The notes under the pieces were generated by a model that searched no databases, was not told the DNA's origin, and saw only the letters and a program-made list of their open reading frames with translations. From Ophthalmolycus amberensis (Eukaryota; Chordata; Actinopteri; Perciformes; Zoarcidae): a DNA stretch of 64,000 bases. The position numbers and the translations under genes were made by a program. The stretch spans positions 1,022,501-1,086,500 of the forward strand of contig JAFEUB010000770.1 in the NCBI GenBank assembly GCA_024529925.1, written 5' to 3'. Below, piece after piece: positions 15,121-28,553 of the stretch (its first letter is position 1; each line of letters starts with the position of its first letter).

Positions 15121-15510
15121 TAACTCTGCGAGCTGAAACCACTACAAAGTGATACAAAATGATGTTGTTTTTAAAATCAGAAAGTAGGTACATCAGCAGT
15201 GTTGCATTATGTTTGAAGTATTTGTTATTCATTGAGTATTTATCATTAGTAATATTGTGGTATGTCCTCTATCTAATCATTCCTGTTCTCTCTTTTTAAT
15301 GCTTGCTCCTGCTCGTCCTGATGCTGCTGTGATATCCACAAAGGTAAGAGACGCGTGTTGTCTGTTTTGCACTGTGTGTCTTTAAAGGGCCATTACATCA
15401 TTTTAGCTTAATCTCTCATTACACATGAAAAGGAAGAGATTATCTGAAGAGCTTGTCATCTTTCTTCTCTTCCTCCTCCTCCTCCTCTGTCCTCCTCCTC
15501 CTCCTCCTCC
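15121..15510. other. ebf1 intron: unique sequence ending in (TCC)n
   Basis: No gene was recognised. A donor-like AAAG/GTAAGAG at 15342-15350 has no matching upstream acceptor or EBF-like peptide. TCC triplet runs lie at 15472-15510. Confidence 0.4.
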
Positions 15511-15700
15511 ACTTAATTGGTGCCCCATCAACCCGTTAATCAAATTACTTCTGAACCAAAATTGACAGTTTTCATTAATTATAAAGGATTATTCTAATTG
15601 CAATTCAAATTTATTCATTTACAACAGACGGCACTCAGTAATATTTCAGTGAATTAGCATATTAAATGGAGTGCTTCGTACATTAGTTATGTTAATGTAT
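15511..15700. promoter_or_regulatory. Candidate conserved noncoding element (homeodomain-site cluster)
   Basis: CTTAATTGG, GTTAATCAAATTAC, CATTAATTATAAAGG, TCTAATTGCAATTC and GAATTAGCATATTAAATGG fall within 190 bp without simple repeats. This is the densest TAAT cluster in the window and, with 14980-15120, the best enhancer candidate in the long intron. Function is inferred. Confidence 0.33.
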
Positions 15701-16673
15701 GTATATTTCCTTATTTGGAGCGGGTGAGCCATATGCGCACCACACGGGCAGTTTGTGTGTGTTTGTGTGTTCATGTGTGAACGCACAGGTGAGGAACCTG
15801 GACAGCGTTTAATTTGTTTGACAAACGTAGCGGGAGTTCAATCCTCCAGCCTGCCCCGGACGTCTCCCTTCCCTTCTCTCTTTGCTCTCTCTGTTTCTTC
15901 CTGTGTGCATTTTAAAACAACAAAAGTTGACCAAAGTGCTGCACAGTGAATAACAATTTAATATATAAGAACGGTTATTTTCTTTTAATAACATTTTCCT
16001 TTCTGCAGTATTTCTGCAAAATTCACCTTATACGCACACTTGTAAAGCACACACTAACGAGTCCTCATTTAGGCAACTACGGTAAGCTAAAGTTGGGGAA
16101 GATTGCGGTCATGGTTAAAAGAGACATTGACTGCTGGTTGGGGAGTTCGGGATGTGCACAGCGGTCACCAGTCAGTGGTTGAACCCTAAGAGGTCTTGCA
16201 GTGCTATGACAACTTGTTAATACTTTGGCCTTTCCTTCGGAGAGACAGCAGTTATCATGTGTATGACCACAAGAGATCATTGTTTGAAAACCTTAAACAG
16301 AGGTTGTTCAAAATGTTTAAACAAACAGCCAATTCACCAGTTGGTGTTTTGTTGAAGGAGTGGAAACGGAAGAGAAAGAAAGCTTTTCTCCATCAGCAGC
16401 ATTACAACTGAGAAATTCCCTTTGCAGCGTGCGTGTGCGTACGTGTGCGTGTGCGTGATGGAGATGATCTCACAGGAATGGAACCTGGGTGCGCATGTGT
16501 GTGTTTGAGTGAGTGACTGATGGAGAGAGGAGGAGACAGGAGTAGAGAGGAGGAAGAGGTTCCTGTCAATATCACTTCCTTCATCACTCCCTTCCTCTCC
16601 TCAACCCCCCCCCCCCCCCCAACCACCCAACATGAATTATTTTTAAGGCCAATGACAAAGGAACACCCGCACG

Positions 16674-16726
<53 letters not shown>

Positions 16727-16850
16727 ACACAGAAAGCCCTACTAGTTTAGTTTGTCTTCCTGCTGCACTGCAGGTCACTGGTACCGTTGTCTTATTATCT
16801 CAGACTGTGTGAGTGTGTCTGTATTTGTGACGATGGTTGGAGAGTAAAAG

Positions 16851-16889
<39 letters not shown>

Positions 16890-16989
16890 CTGTAGTGGTG
16901 AGAAACTATGTGTGTGCGTGTCTATGTGAGAGCAACAGAGAGAAGTAAAAAAGGAGAGCGAGCCTGAGCTTTTAGATCGATTTGAGGTA

Positions 16990-17030
<41 letters not shown>

Positions 17031-18350
17031 CGTGCGTTTGGCCTAGAGCAAGCGATCCTTTAGCTGCTCACCCTTCACTCACACCCCACCCCTTTGCCTC
17101 CCCCTCTCTCCCGTGTCCCTCCTTCCACCTCTCCCCCGCCCCCCCCCCCCAAATCAATCTCTCTCATCTATAATTCAACAGTTTGCCTTCAGCCTTTAGA
17201 ATATACACCACAGTCACCTCCTCCTTCCCTCGCAGTATGTCTAGCCCCTCATCTTTGCCCTCATCCCCTTAGTGTTCTCCCCCGTTTCTCTCCCTGCGAT
17301 GAGTAAGACCTCTGACAGTATTTGTCTTGAAGGTAATCATGTTGTAATTTAATGTTGTCATGGCCCCAGACTGTAGAGCAACGTCTCACTGGTTAATATC
17401 TTATTCAGGATCATTTTGTCCATTGTGTCTCCTGGTCAGCAGCTTTACTGCTGTTATATTACAGTATTTAACTATGTGCATAATGTTAAAGGCCAGTAAA
17501 CCCTTCATCTGCATGCAAGTAACCCTCTCAATGAATATATGGGTTTATTTCACATCTACAACATCACTGAATATGTCAAACATGTTTTTCTATTAGTTTC
17601 TTGAAAAGTTGACATTTTGAAGATTTTGTTTGTTTGTGTTGCGGGGCGTGCTGAAGTTTAATATAATTACACGCACATGCATATTAAGTCTCTTGCTAAA
17701 TGTGAAATTTTTTTTTAAGCCTGTCTCATATTAGATCTTATTGTACAAAATGTACAAATGCATGCATAAACAGTAAAAACACACGTAAGACAAATACTTA
17801 ATCCAGTCTAATCTTAATCTTGATCACAATTTGACCATCACTTTTATCGGTGATGGTAACAATGTACTCACTTAGTGAACTGCTGAGACCCAAGAACGCA
17901 GCAACATCACCAACAATATGGACCCATGTGTAATAGGTTGTAGTGGTTGTTTTCTTACTTTTAATTATGTGACTGTGGGAGCAAAACAAACCTTTTTCCT
18001 GAATTTTAATTCCTCTTCATCAGTGTATTGCTATTTCATACACAAATACATGATCATATGAACATGTCAAAACATAACTTTGTCAGTAAATGTATTGATG
18101 AGTTGCTGCTTGTGGTCCATGATAGATAAAGACTGCGTGTCACTCTGAGTGAGCTGCCTTGTCACAAACCGATGACACCAGTGTCACCGTTACATGTTAC
18201 AATGATGTAATGACACTTGTACAGGTCCATATAGCAACGCTGAACAAGTAGACTGTGCAGGTTATTAATACTCACTTAATCTCAGCCCTGGCACACAGGA
18301 CAAGCCCCCCCCCCCCATAGACATCACACAGACTGGCTATCACCACCCTG
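15701..18350. other. ebf1 intron: no gene; microsatellites and a C16 run
   Basis: A run of 16 C lies at 16605-16620, (CA)n at 16679-16731, (TG)n near 16858-16888 and a TG-CG tract at 16992-17036. 17300-18300 is unique AT-rich sequence in which I see nothing. Confidence 0.5.
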
Positions 18351-18354
18351 GCCT

Positions 18355-18545
18355 GCTCTGTCATTTAAATATGCAGAGATGACAACAATGACAGCATTAA
18401 TAGTAATGATGGCAATATGAAGCTAAGCCCTCATCATCATCACCATTACCATATCTCCTGGGAGATGAGCCGTGATTGACAGCTAGCTGGGTGCTTTTTG
18501 GGGGGGGGGCTGCAGCTCAGCTATCAATTACCTCTGTGCATATCA
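18355..18545. promoter_or_regulatory. Candidate conserved noncoding element
   Basis: Non-repetitive sequence with TCATTTAAATATGCAGAG, a TCATCATCATCACCATTACC stretch, CTCCTGGGAGATGAG and TGATTGACAGCTAGCTGGG (a TGATTGACAG PBX/MEIS-like site). Inferred from motif content. Confidence 0.27.
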
Positions 18546-18629
18546 ACCATCATTATGTAAAATAACTCCGCTTCGCTCGGCTCTGCTCAATTCTCTTAAG
18601 TCTTGTTCCCTCGCATAACTCCCGTGCAT

Positions 18630-18668
18630 TCCCTCCCTCCCTCCCTCCCTCCCTCCCTCCCTCCCTCC
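18630..18668. repeat. (TCCC)n microsatellite
   Basis: About ten TCCC units. Confidence 0.95.
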
Positions 18669-19214
18669 TTCGCTGCCTTTTTTCTTTCTTTTGCACTACA
18701 TTTCGCTCCCGACCACTCTCCCCCACCCCCCCTTTACTCACACTTTCTCCTATGTGTCTAGATTTCTTATTCTCTCAGCTCCTCTTCTCACACTCCTGGT
18801 AGTTTTTTAACATTACTCATCCATGGCTCCGAGTATGTGCACGTGGACATCTAACCAGGTCCTCTTGTTCTATTTACTTTTTGCATATGACAGCACGTTT
18901 TCTGGAAGTTACTTTATACAGTAAAAGTTCTGGTGAGTCTCAAGCATAGAAAGAAAACAGACACACAGCACTGAGCTCGGTCCGTTCTGTGGGAACACAC
19001 ATGAATCCTCTTTCGTTCATCTCAGTTTGTTACACAACATTCATTGTGAGGCTTTGTTGTCCTTGGATCAAATTGTAATGGCTGTGTTTGACAAATGACG
19101 GTGTTTGTAGAGCTGGAATTGTTAGTTGAGTGGCACTGACACCTTTCTCCGTTTCATATCTTTAATTAGGTATCTTTACGTTTTGGACAATGCAAGACGT
19201 TATCTTTAGCTCGG

Positions 19215-19335
19215 GAAAAATGTGTGTTTACTCTTTCCTGACATTTAATTAACCAAACGATTCATCAATTAATTGTGAAAATAATCTGCAGATAAATCGG
19301 TGATGAAAATAATCATGAGTTGCAGCCCTATGTGC
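19215..19335. mobile_element. Teleost interspersed-repeat fragment (AATAATC/GTTGCAGCCC type)
   Basis: Contains CTGACATTTAATTAACCAAA, AATTAATTGTGAAAATAATC and TCATGAGTTGCAGCCCTATG, a combination I recall as one of the commonest dispersed repeats in fish genomes (non-autonomous DNA transposon type). A shorter related piece (TGACATTTAATGACCAAACG) occurs at about 30770-30790. Confidence 0.5.
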
Positions 19336-20683
<1,348 letters not shown>

Positions 20684-20711
20684 GTGTGTGCGTGCGTGTG
20701 CGTGTGTGCGT

Positions 20712-22356
20712 TTTGGAGACATTTTTTTTTCTCTACCAAGGCAGCATTGTTATTCTTGGCTCTGTAGAATAGCAAGTCTTTAGGGAATAAAACGGACACA
20801 GACATTCAGTCTTAGACACTCACACTCTTTCTCACACACACACACACACACACACACATGCTGGAATTCCCCCGGATGTCACCCTTGCCCTGTTGTCATT
20901 GTAACTGTTTAAATGACAGGAGGGTGGTCAAAACAAACTCCCACAATCCTCTTCCTCACTCTGTCCTCCATTTGTGTCTCCCTCTGCACACTCTCTGTAT
21001 CCCCCTCGTCGTCGTCACTCTTCTTCTCTACATCCCAACGCCCTCTCCATCCTCTCGCTCTGTCATTTCCTGTCTCTCTCTTCAGGTCTGTGTTAGCCCT
21101 ATATATTAAATATTAATGTCAGTTGTGCTCTGAGCCATAATTGCCATCTCTGCCTCTGAATAATGGATGTAACTGTGCTGTTCACTACTACACTATGGCT
21201 AACAGGCAAAAAAACCAGCATCCAACCATGGTTTGTTACATTACTTTGGGTTACTGGCTAAATCAGACGAGCATCGATTACATTGTCAAGGGCAACAGTA
21301 ACTGCAGTCGCTAAAAAAATGACACTATAATGGTCGACTACCTTTTTTTATAAGCTGATAAAACCAGCATTGCACATAAATAGTAGGAAGCAAATGACAA
21401 ACAAAGTTCAACTAGCAGGTGAAGTTGAACAACTAGAAGATAAAGATCCAGGTTCAGGAGTTAAACCAGTAATAGAAGGAGGATGAATGTTGGACTAACA
21501 TTCATCCGGTGACCAGAAACACAACCCCCCAAATCAATGCTAATGTTGCCACGTGTGGATTTAGGCAATGTTTGCTAACCATATCAATGTCATAATGCCT
21601 GTTGATTTGTCTTATGTTGGATTCTTATTATCCTCAAATGGCCAAAACAGCAGATATTTTTGAATTGTCATGACATTGATGACGACTCATAACATGTACT
21701 TCCGGACCCCGGCATATTTCACTGACCATAGTATAAACCTTTTCTGGTTTTCATTCAAAAACACAAACTTTACCATGACTAGCAGCTTAGATTAAGCTGG
21801 TTGTGCATAGCAGCGCTGCTGCTGAGCCATCATCTCTGACCTTTTCTTGTATTATGTGCAAAAAGAATCAAATTAGAGCCTATTTGGCCAGTAGACTAAT
21901 AAGGCAAATAACGTTGTTTTTTTTAAGTCATTATTACACTTTTTCCGAACCGTAACAACGTTTTTTCCTAGTCTCACCCTAACCATACCGTAGTTTAGCC
22001 GTAATATCCATGACTGCAACCTTTCTCTAAACATGACCAAAAATCACACAATATTTACAATCTTGCCTTGTGGCAGACTGAGCAATAAACTCGCCAGTCA
22101 CCATGTAAACTGAAAAGCATGGTGCGCCTGGTGGTTAATACCAGCCAGTTACCCTTGTTGCATGTCATACCCCCTTATGTACCCTGTCACTATCTAATAA
22201 AGGAGAAATGGCAAGAATAACAATCTAGAGTGTAAAAATGATTTACTTTACTTTAGTTTTCCTTCTTTCTTTCTACATTGTTTCTTTACATCTTCATTTT
22301 TTTATCCTCCGCTTACTACCATTCTTACGCTTCCCTGTCCAGATGGTGTGAGTGTG

Positions 22357-22401
<45 letters not shown>

Positions 22402-22544
22402 CTCTTTGTGTGTTGGGTCAGCCCTCTGAGTGTGGTACTCACAGCATAGCAAAGGTCAACAGCGCTGTTATCACTCGAACATGATCGGGCCTCGGAGAGA
22501 GGGAGTGAGATAGAGGAGAGAGGGGGAGAGTGCTCCCCTCCCCC
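20712..22544. other. ebf1 intron: no gene; possible old repeats
   Basis: (CA)n at 20835-20859, a pyrimidine-rich stretch at about 20940-21085, and (GA)n at 22361-22398. About 21950-22080 has a CACCCTAACCATACCGTAG segment reminiscent of reverse copies of fish GGTTAGG-type repeats. No exon was seen. Confidence 0.4.
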
Positions 22545-22660
22545 ACAGTCATTTAGACTCTTATAATTGCCCGGTTTAATTGGAGGCCTCTTAACGACCA
22601 GTGACTGGACCAGCCAATCAATTCACACAAGGTGTACGTGTGTGTGCGCCCGAGTGTGTG
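22545..22660. promoter_or_regulatory. Candidate conserved noncoding element
   Basis: Non-repetitive core with CTTATAATTGCCCGGTTTAA, TTGGAGGCCTCTTAACGACC and CCAGCCAATCAATTCACAC (CCAAT/PBX-like). Inferred from composition. Confidence 0.25.
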
Positions 22661-24339
22661 TAGCTGCGGGGCCTTTTTGTAGCAGAGTTGATTAGGCCAG
22701 ATGGGGTCAAGTAAAGGGGGAAGAGGAACGCACACATACTGCATTAAAATGTAGAATATGTTCTGTTGGCAATCAATGAGAGAATGCGCACTCGCAGGAA
22801 ATAGACGGACGGAGTCGCACATTAGATGGTGAAATGAAAAATAACGAGCGATATCATCAGATCACGAGGGAGATAAGCCAATGAAAGACAGTAATTAGTT
22901 GGTGTGTGAATACGCTGAGAGGGGGGGGGGGGATTGACATTGTTAAATTGATGGGTCAGATGAGATTGTGGTGATGATTTACGTGATGTTTCAAGGCACA
23001 GCCATTTGTCTCAGTGGTGCAGCATTAGAGAGGAGATCCTTTCCTATTGACCTTTGCAGAAACAGGGTTACAGCAACCACAGAGCAGAGGTTGTAAAGAG
23101 GTACATATACTCAAAGCACTGCACATAAAGGAACAGTAGCAGCCTACAAGTGACCGCAGACAGCATTAACGGTTGGACTGAGCTGCAAAAGGCAGCAATG
23201 TAAGAAGAAACCCACAAGCTGATTTGAACAATGGAATGTATTATTAGGAAGGTTTTATTCGGTAGGAAACCCATTCAACACGTTGCATATTTTAGAATAC
23301 ACAGCGCATTGTAGGTATTCACCAATCCAACTTTTTCTTTTCCGATACTGAATTTATTGATCCGAAACTAGTGCTCTCTCGATTCCCAATTTAAATCTGC
23401 ATAGCACACTGTGTGGAACACATCTTAACCATTTCAGGTAACGTTACGTGAGGCCAGGAAATTTCAGAAATAACATTCCACTGACTGTAAGTTTAACTTA
23501 TAACACCACCTGAACCAGCTAAAACAAAACAATACTTTAACTTGTAAGACTAAATGTTGTATTTCAGATTGAATACTTTGACACTGTTGTTTAAGCTAGA
23601 TTTTTAAATGCAGGAATGTGTTTTCATAGTGCAGCATTTCTAAAAGATCTCAACACTTCTTCCACCGCAGCTTTAGTTTTTTCATATTTCAGACAGATGA
23701 GCAGAGCAGTGTGTGCTCCTCCCGACCACCTCCTTTATACAGAAATGTACAGCCGAGGGTCAGCTGAGGTGCTCGTGTTAACGCTATGCTAGTGTTTTGA
23801 GAAGGACTAGACAGTGGGGGGTCAGTAGGGGTCACCGTGGCTGTCCTACACTGTGATAGGCTGTCACCCAGGGGTGAGGGGTCAAGATAATTAGGCATGC
23901 AGAATCCCAGCGCCGGTGTTCTAACGAAGCCTGAGCTCGTTAACGCAGAGTTTTACACTCAGACCTGCCACTGGGCTGTGCTGCACCGTCACACACGCAC
24001 ATACACTCACATGTGGAGTACATGTTTGCACACACACACACACACACACACACACAAGCGCACACCTCTGCTTTGTTCTGAGCGTCCGGTACAAAGGCTG
24101 TCATCTCTTGAACGGAGGAGCAGCAAGCTCTGCCACCAGGGAATGGTGGTGGTACAGACTTGTGAAAAGTTCAAATTATGAAAAGTATGGAGTTAAACTG
24201 TGTTAAGATAAATACAGACAGTGGGCACAATGTGATGAAACCCAATATAATAGATTATCTTCTTTCTTTTTTTTACTCTGCTGCGACAGAGAGATGCTGA
24301 TTTTTCTTGATGATCCTCTAAATGTGGCTCGTTGTCCAT
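22661..24339. other. ebf1 intron: no gene recognised
   Basis: G12 run at 22921-22932 and (CA)n at 24029-24057. A stretch at about 23300-23400 (ATTCACCAATCC, TTCCGATACTGAATTTATTG) may be an old dispersed repeat. Nothing else seen. Confidence 0.4.
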
Positions 24340-24836
24340 GCGGTTTCTATGGTTCTATGGTTTACACCAGGCGGTAAACCTCGGTTCTGAAAATTGAAGC
24401 CAATTTGGAAGTGACATAAGTTTGCATTCCTTCTAACAGCCAACAGGGGGCGACTCCTCTGGTTGCAAAGAGAAGTCTGAATGTATAGAGTTCTATGAGA
24501 AAATGACTCTACTTCTCACTTGATTTATTCCTTCAGTAAACATTGTAAACACGAGTTTATGGTCTTAATCTCTAGTTCCAAGTCTTCTTGAATACAGCAT
24601 GAAAAGTAAATTATGGTCCCATTTAGAGTCAAACAGACAATGAAGCGGGGTATGCTTAAGGCCGTGGCTACCTTGTGATTGACAGGTTGGTTGTACTTGG
24701 CTCCACCGTCTGATGTCACTTCTGGTTCTGATAAACAAGATGGGGGGACGGCCAAAATGCCGAACTCAAGGCTTAATAAATTTGAAGTCCAATGGGTGAC
24801 GTCACGGTGACTACGTCCACCTCTTACTATACAGTG
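24340..24836 (+). mobile_element. Teleost interspersed repeat, near full-length copy
   Basis: The sequence runs from TTTCTATGGTTCTATGGTTT through ACAGGGGGCGACTCCTCTGG, TGGTCCCATTTAGAGTCAAA and TGGCTACCTTGTGATTGACA to AATGGGTGACGTCACGGTGA and CTACGTCCACCTCTTAC. I recall this ordered set of segments from a very abundant teleost repeat of the non-autonomous DNA-transposon kind. It contains a full CRE palindrome at 24797-24804. The small open frames inside are not genes. Confidence 0.6.
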
Positions 24837-25975
24837 TGCTTACACACAAAGTGTAATGTAGAGGAAACATTGGCCCGTCTGTGAAGTTGTGTCGCTTTTA
24901 TCGAGATGTTACACAAAGACAGATGTAACAAACACAAACGTGTGTGTGTCTCTGTTATTGTGTGAGTGTGCCTTGTTGCTTCTGCCAGGCTGGCCAGCTG
25001 GCTCACACCAAAACACAACCTGGATGTGTTTGTTAGCTGTTGACGGCCATCTGCGTGTTTGATTTATTCTGTAATATAGATTCATGACATATGGTCCCGT
25101 TTCAAACACCCAATGTCAACATGGTTCCCCCTTTCTTAATCATTTGCACGCATGCAAACTTGTCACCTTTCGGAAAAAAATTGGCTGTTTTGAATCCAAA
25201 ATAGATTGTGATTTAGTAAAGATCGTTAGTTAGTGTGCAGTCGGTATAAGAGAAAGTGAACAGTCACACATGTTATTATGAAAGTGACAAGAATATTATT
25301 AATTTCATTTACTGATGGAGATTCTGGTTGCCTTCACGGTTGAAAAGTGGTTGCCACTGCTGGCAACCAGAGGTCAACTAGTAGTTGCCAATTTCTCAAA
25401 CTCTTACTGTCGAGCCCTGAAAGATTTTAAAATCTATCTTTTCACATGTTGACAGTTGTTTTCAAATTGTTTATAATCTTAATGAGCAAGTTTTTCAAGC
25501 CATAATCCAAATGCAGTTGAAGTACGCCTTCACATGTTGCTAGAAATCACTGAGGACGAAGGTCAAGTTGAACAAAGACCTAAGAAAAGACAAAGGCAGG
25601 ATGGTCTTTGGAAGTACAGTGTGTTAAAGTTTGGTTTCTCAAAACTGGAGGCCAAACTTAAGATTTAAGAGCTTAAACTCTCTCAAAGTCACAGATTTTC
25701 ACCAGTTTCACAGAAGTTTGCTGCTTTATTTATTTGCCTTTTAGTGTCAATTCAAAGCAGTCTCTTATGGTGTGGATTTAAGTACAAAACACACGCTCCA
25801 CACATCCACGAGGAAATTAATTTTGACTTAACACCAGTATGAAATGTGAATTTCTGTATTTGGGATTCTGTCTGTGCTGTATATGTTGAAAACTGACTTT
25901 TAATTCATATATCCTGAAGGAAAGCAGCTGTTTAGTGTTAACCTCAAATATTGCCTGTCCTCTCTGTCTGTACAG
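24837..25975. other. ebf1 intron end, no gene recognised
   Basis: Unique sequence leading to the acceptor of the first exon. The polypyrimidine tract immediately before the acceptor is TGCCTGTCCTCTCTGTCTGT. No further repeats were recognised. Confidence 0.5.
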
Positions 25976-26057
25976 ATTCTTCCTCAAGTTTTTCCTCAAG
26001 TGCAACCAGAACTGTCTAAAAAACGCAGGAAACCCACGAGACATGAGGAGGTTCCAG
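25976..26057 (+). CDS. ebf1: ebf1 exon (end of DNA-binding domain)
   Basis: This 82-nt exon lies between a CAG acceptor (25973-25975) and a donor gtaaaa. Its first base completes a codon begun upstream, then 27 codons follow to a phase-0 end. The peptide begins FFLKFFLKCNQNCLKN and ends with NPRDMRRFQ, a near-invariant EBF signature from the C-terminal half of the DNA-binding domain. In remembered human EBF1 the preceding residue is the R of VIIDR, so the missing codon bases should end an upstream exon that carries the zinc-knuckle Cys/His motif. No such exon was seen before this point, so the 5' intron is at least 25.9 kb long. Confidence 0.95.
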
Positions 26058-26361
26058 GTAAAAAAACTTATGTACTCTCATCATTGAACTCTATCTTTTT
26101 ATGTGTGTGTTTGCGTGTCCTCTGCCTCTGTCTCGCTCTACTTTCCCTGTGTATTCCATGGACTTAACACATTATAACTTAGGAATGTGTGTGTGTGTGT
26201 GTGTGTGTTTCTTTCTGTGTAAGTAAATAAGCTATCAGCACCTTTACAGGAAACATGAGATCCCAGAGCCCAGAAGATACCGATAGATTTATTACCATGG
26301 CACGTGTGTGTGTGTGTGTGCGTGTGTGCGTGATATGTATATGTGTGTTTGTTGCGTCTTG

Positions 26362-26403
<42 letters not shown>

Positions 26404-26878
26404 TAGCACAGAGAGAGAGTGGTTTGGTAGCGAGTGTGTGACAGTATCTGTGCCTCTAATTGTGCTGCTCTATTGTAGTGGAACCAGAGAAGACAGCTCT
26501 GTTTCCCTGGGAGATAATTAAGGGCTGGACCCATCAGGAACTATTGAACAGAAGAGGATAGACACCACACACACACACACACAGACTTACTTAGTGTGTG
26601 TTGAATGTGATGGTAATAGCAGTGATAACGGGTTACATTTAAGGAGCTTTTCACAGTTTTCACGCTTTTAACTCCGGCTTGCAATGATCTCTAGACTCCA
26701 CACAATTCCTCATTCTTTCCTTTCTTCTTTCCCCTTGCCCTCTCTCTGCTCCTCTCCCTCTTTGTCCACGCTCTCCACTTTTCCTCCCCCCCTCCTCCTC
26801 CCTTTTCACCTTTATCTCACCGCTCCTTCCGTTTCCCCCCCTCCCCTCCATCCTGTCCCGTCTCTTCCTTCTCTCCAG
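26058..26878. other. ebf1 intron (821 bp)
   Basis: TG arrays at 26186-26208, 26304-26322 and 26363-26400 are followed by a short non-repetitive block at 26440-26530 (CTAATTGTGCTGCTC, GGGAGATAATTAAGGGC) that could be regulatory. A strongly pyrimidine-rich 200-bp approach leads to the next acceptor. Boundaries are set by the flanking exons. Confidence 0.85.
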
Positions 26879-27020
26879 GTGGTGGTATCGACTACGGTGA
26901 GTGTGGAGGGACATGTCCTGTCAGTCTCCGACAACATGTTTGTCCACAACAATTCCAAACATGGCCGACGGGCCCGCAGACTCGACCCCGTGGAAGGAAC
27001 ACAGTCTTACCTAGAACACG
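26879..27020 (+). CDS. ebf1: ebf1 exon (DNA-binding domain to IPT linker)
   Basis: This 142-nt exon follows a pyrimidine-rich tract ending in ctccag and ends at a gtaaaa donor. It encodes 47 residues plus one base. It starts VVVSTTVSVEGHVLSVSDNM and continues with FVHNNSKHGRRARRLDP, ending in SYLEH. The basic GRRARR stretch lies at the end of the DNA-binding domain and looks like a nuclear localisation signal. The SVEG and PVEGTQ residues differ from remembered human EBF1 (NVDG, PSEGT), as expected for a fish orthologue. An internal GTGAGT after base 26896 resembles a donor but lies in conserved coding sequence. Confidence 0.95.
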
Positions 27021-27151
27021 GTAAAAATGAGTGTGTGTGTGTCTGTGTCTGTGCATGAATGTGTGTGAGCGTAAGCAGCATGGCCACCAGATGGTTGATG
27101 GTTTAATCCTATCAGGTGATTCCTGCCCCTCCATCTGGCTAATCCAACCCA

Positions 27152-27205
<54 letters not shown>

Positions 27206-27327
27206 CACAAAATGCTTGGTGTGATGCTCTGTCTGTGTGTGTTGCCAGGTCTAATATCATTATGATTCCTTTTCATAAACAAACCCAGAGTAAAGGACAT
27301 TGTTGTAATTCAGATGAATGCTAATAA

Positions 27328-27374
<47 letters not shown>

Positions 27375-28419
27375 CAGTTTGAGGAGAGTTGTTTTTTATC
27401 AGACAGGCCTTTATTGTTGCGATATGGGATTGGATATGAGCTTACACATACTCACACAATACTGAAGTGACATAAAGCTGACTGTATCCATTCAGTTTGA
27501 GGTATTACGATGCATACTGAGCCTTCTGTGTGTGTGTGTTTTATCCATGTCATATCATTAGTTTTAAAAACGATTTGCCATAATCTCATGCCAGTCGGGC
27601 TTTGGGAGAAACAAACAGTAATTAAACAGCACAGGACCCTCAAAGGAATGGTTGACGATCACATCGCATTTAAAGTAATTAAAAGTATGAGAATGAATGC
27701 CTATACCTTCACAATTTTGAAAGAAGTTACTTTTAACTGCAGTACGTTAAGTAAATCTTTTTTCTTTAGCAGCACATCGACGTCTCATAAGGCCTGCAGG
27801 AAACATGCGTTCTTTTAACCATGTTTGATCTTGACATTTGGCAACAGTGTATGTCACAGTAGACACTAAGGTTTACAAGCTTTTAACCGCCTCTCATGGT
27901 CCATAAGAATAGAGCTTCAGTGTTTTCATTTTATAGTTAGTTAAATTGAGTGGTGTCTAAAAAGTCCTCAAAAACTGAATAAATGGTGGTTTGAAAAGAA
28001 AAAGAAAAGAAGCCCGAAACTCAATCTAAAGCCTCAGCACTTATTTGCTTTGTATATTCTCTTGATTCCACTCAATAGAAACATTTACAAGGACAAACTT
28101 TACGACTGAAAAAAACAATTGAGAAGGACTCTACAGTGTGTTCAGAGAGTGGGTGTGGTGTGCTGGACCACAGCCAAAAGTCAAGGGTGTAACATGAAGA
28201 AATATGAGGCGCAGATGCAAAAGGGATGAAAAGGCTTCAAGCCAGATTTCCCTCCCTGTTTAGAGACTGATATGTCTTCAAATGAAACAAATGCTTTCTC
28301 TACAACCATAGCATGTCAAGAGTGGAAGTTGATTTCAGATTTGAACAATGTTTAAATACTGTTTTTACTCTTCTGTTCCCTCTGTCTCGGCTACTCTAAT
28401 TCTCCTCTCATCCCACCAG
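27021..28419. other. ebf1 intron (about 1.4 kb)
   Basis: Two (CA)n arrays (about 27155-27200 and 27329-27377) and otherwise AT-rich unique sequence. The 3' end lies next to the tandem CAG-GAG-CAG acceptor. Confidence 0.85.
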
Positions 28420-28553
28420 GAGCAGCTCCTTGCATTAAAGCCATCAGTCCCAGCGAGGGGTGGACTACGGGGGGCGCTACAGTCATCATCATAGGGGACA
28501 ACTTCTTCGATGGTCTCCAAGTCATCTTCGGTACCATGCTGGTTTGGAGCGAG
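28420..28553 (+). CDS. ebf1: ebf1 exon (IPT/TIG domain, first half)
   Basis: This exon encodes PCIKAISPSEGWTTGGATV followed by IIIGDNFFDGLQVIFG and TMLVWSE, the first strands of the immunoglobulin-like IPT/TIG fold. It ends in phase 0 at donor gtcagt. The acceptor is ambiguous: CAG-GAG-CAG in tandem allows starts at 28420, 28423 or 28426, all in frame, giving H-GAAPC, H-AAPC or H-APC at the junction. Human EBF1 has HATPC here, which fits the 28423 start best. The coordinate given is the outermost possibility. Length is 134, 131 or 128 nt. The FGTMLVWSE residues are EBF-specific. Confidence 0.93.

Noticed and set aside
15301..15350. Possible exon ending at AAAG/GTAAGAG
   Set aside because: Good donor but no acceptor upstream and the translation does not match any EBF segment.
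26499..26515. TTTCCCTGGGAGA as an EBF site
   Set aside because: Half-sites are spaced by one base, not the two required by the EBF palindrome.
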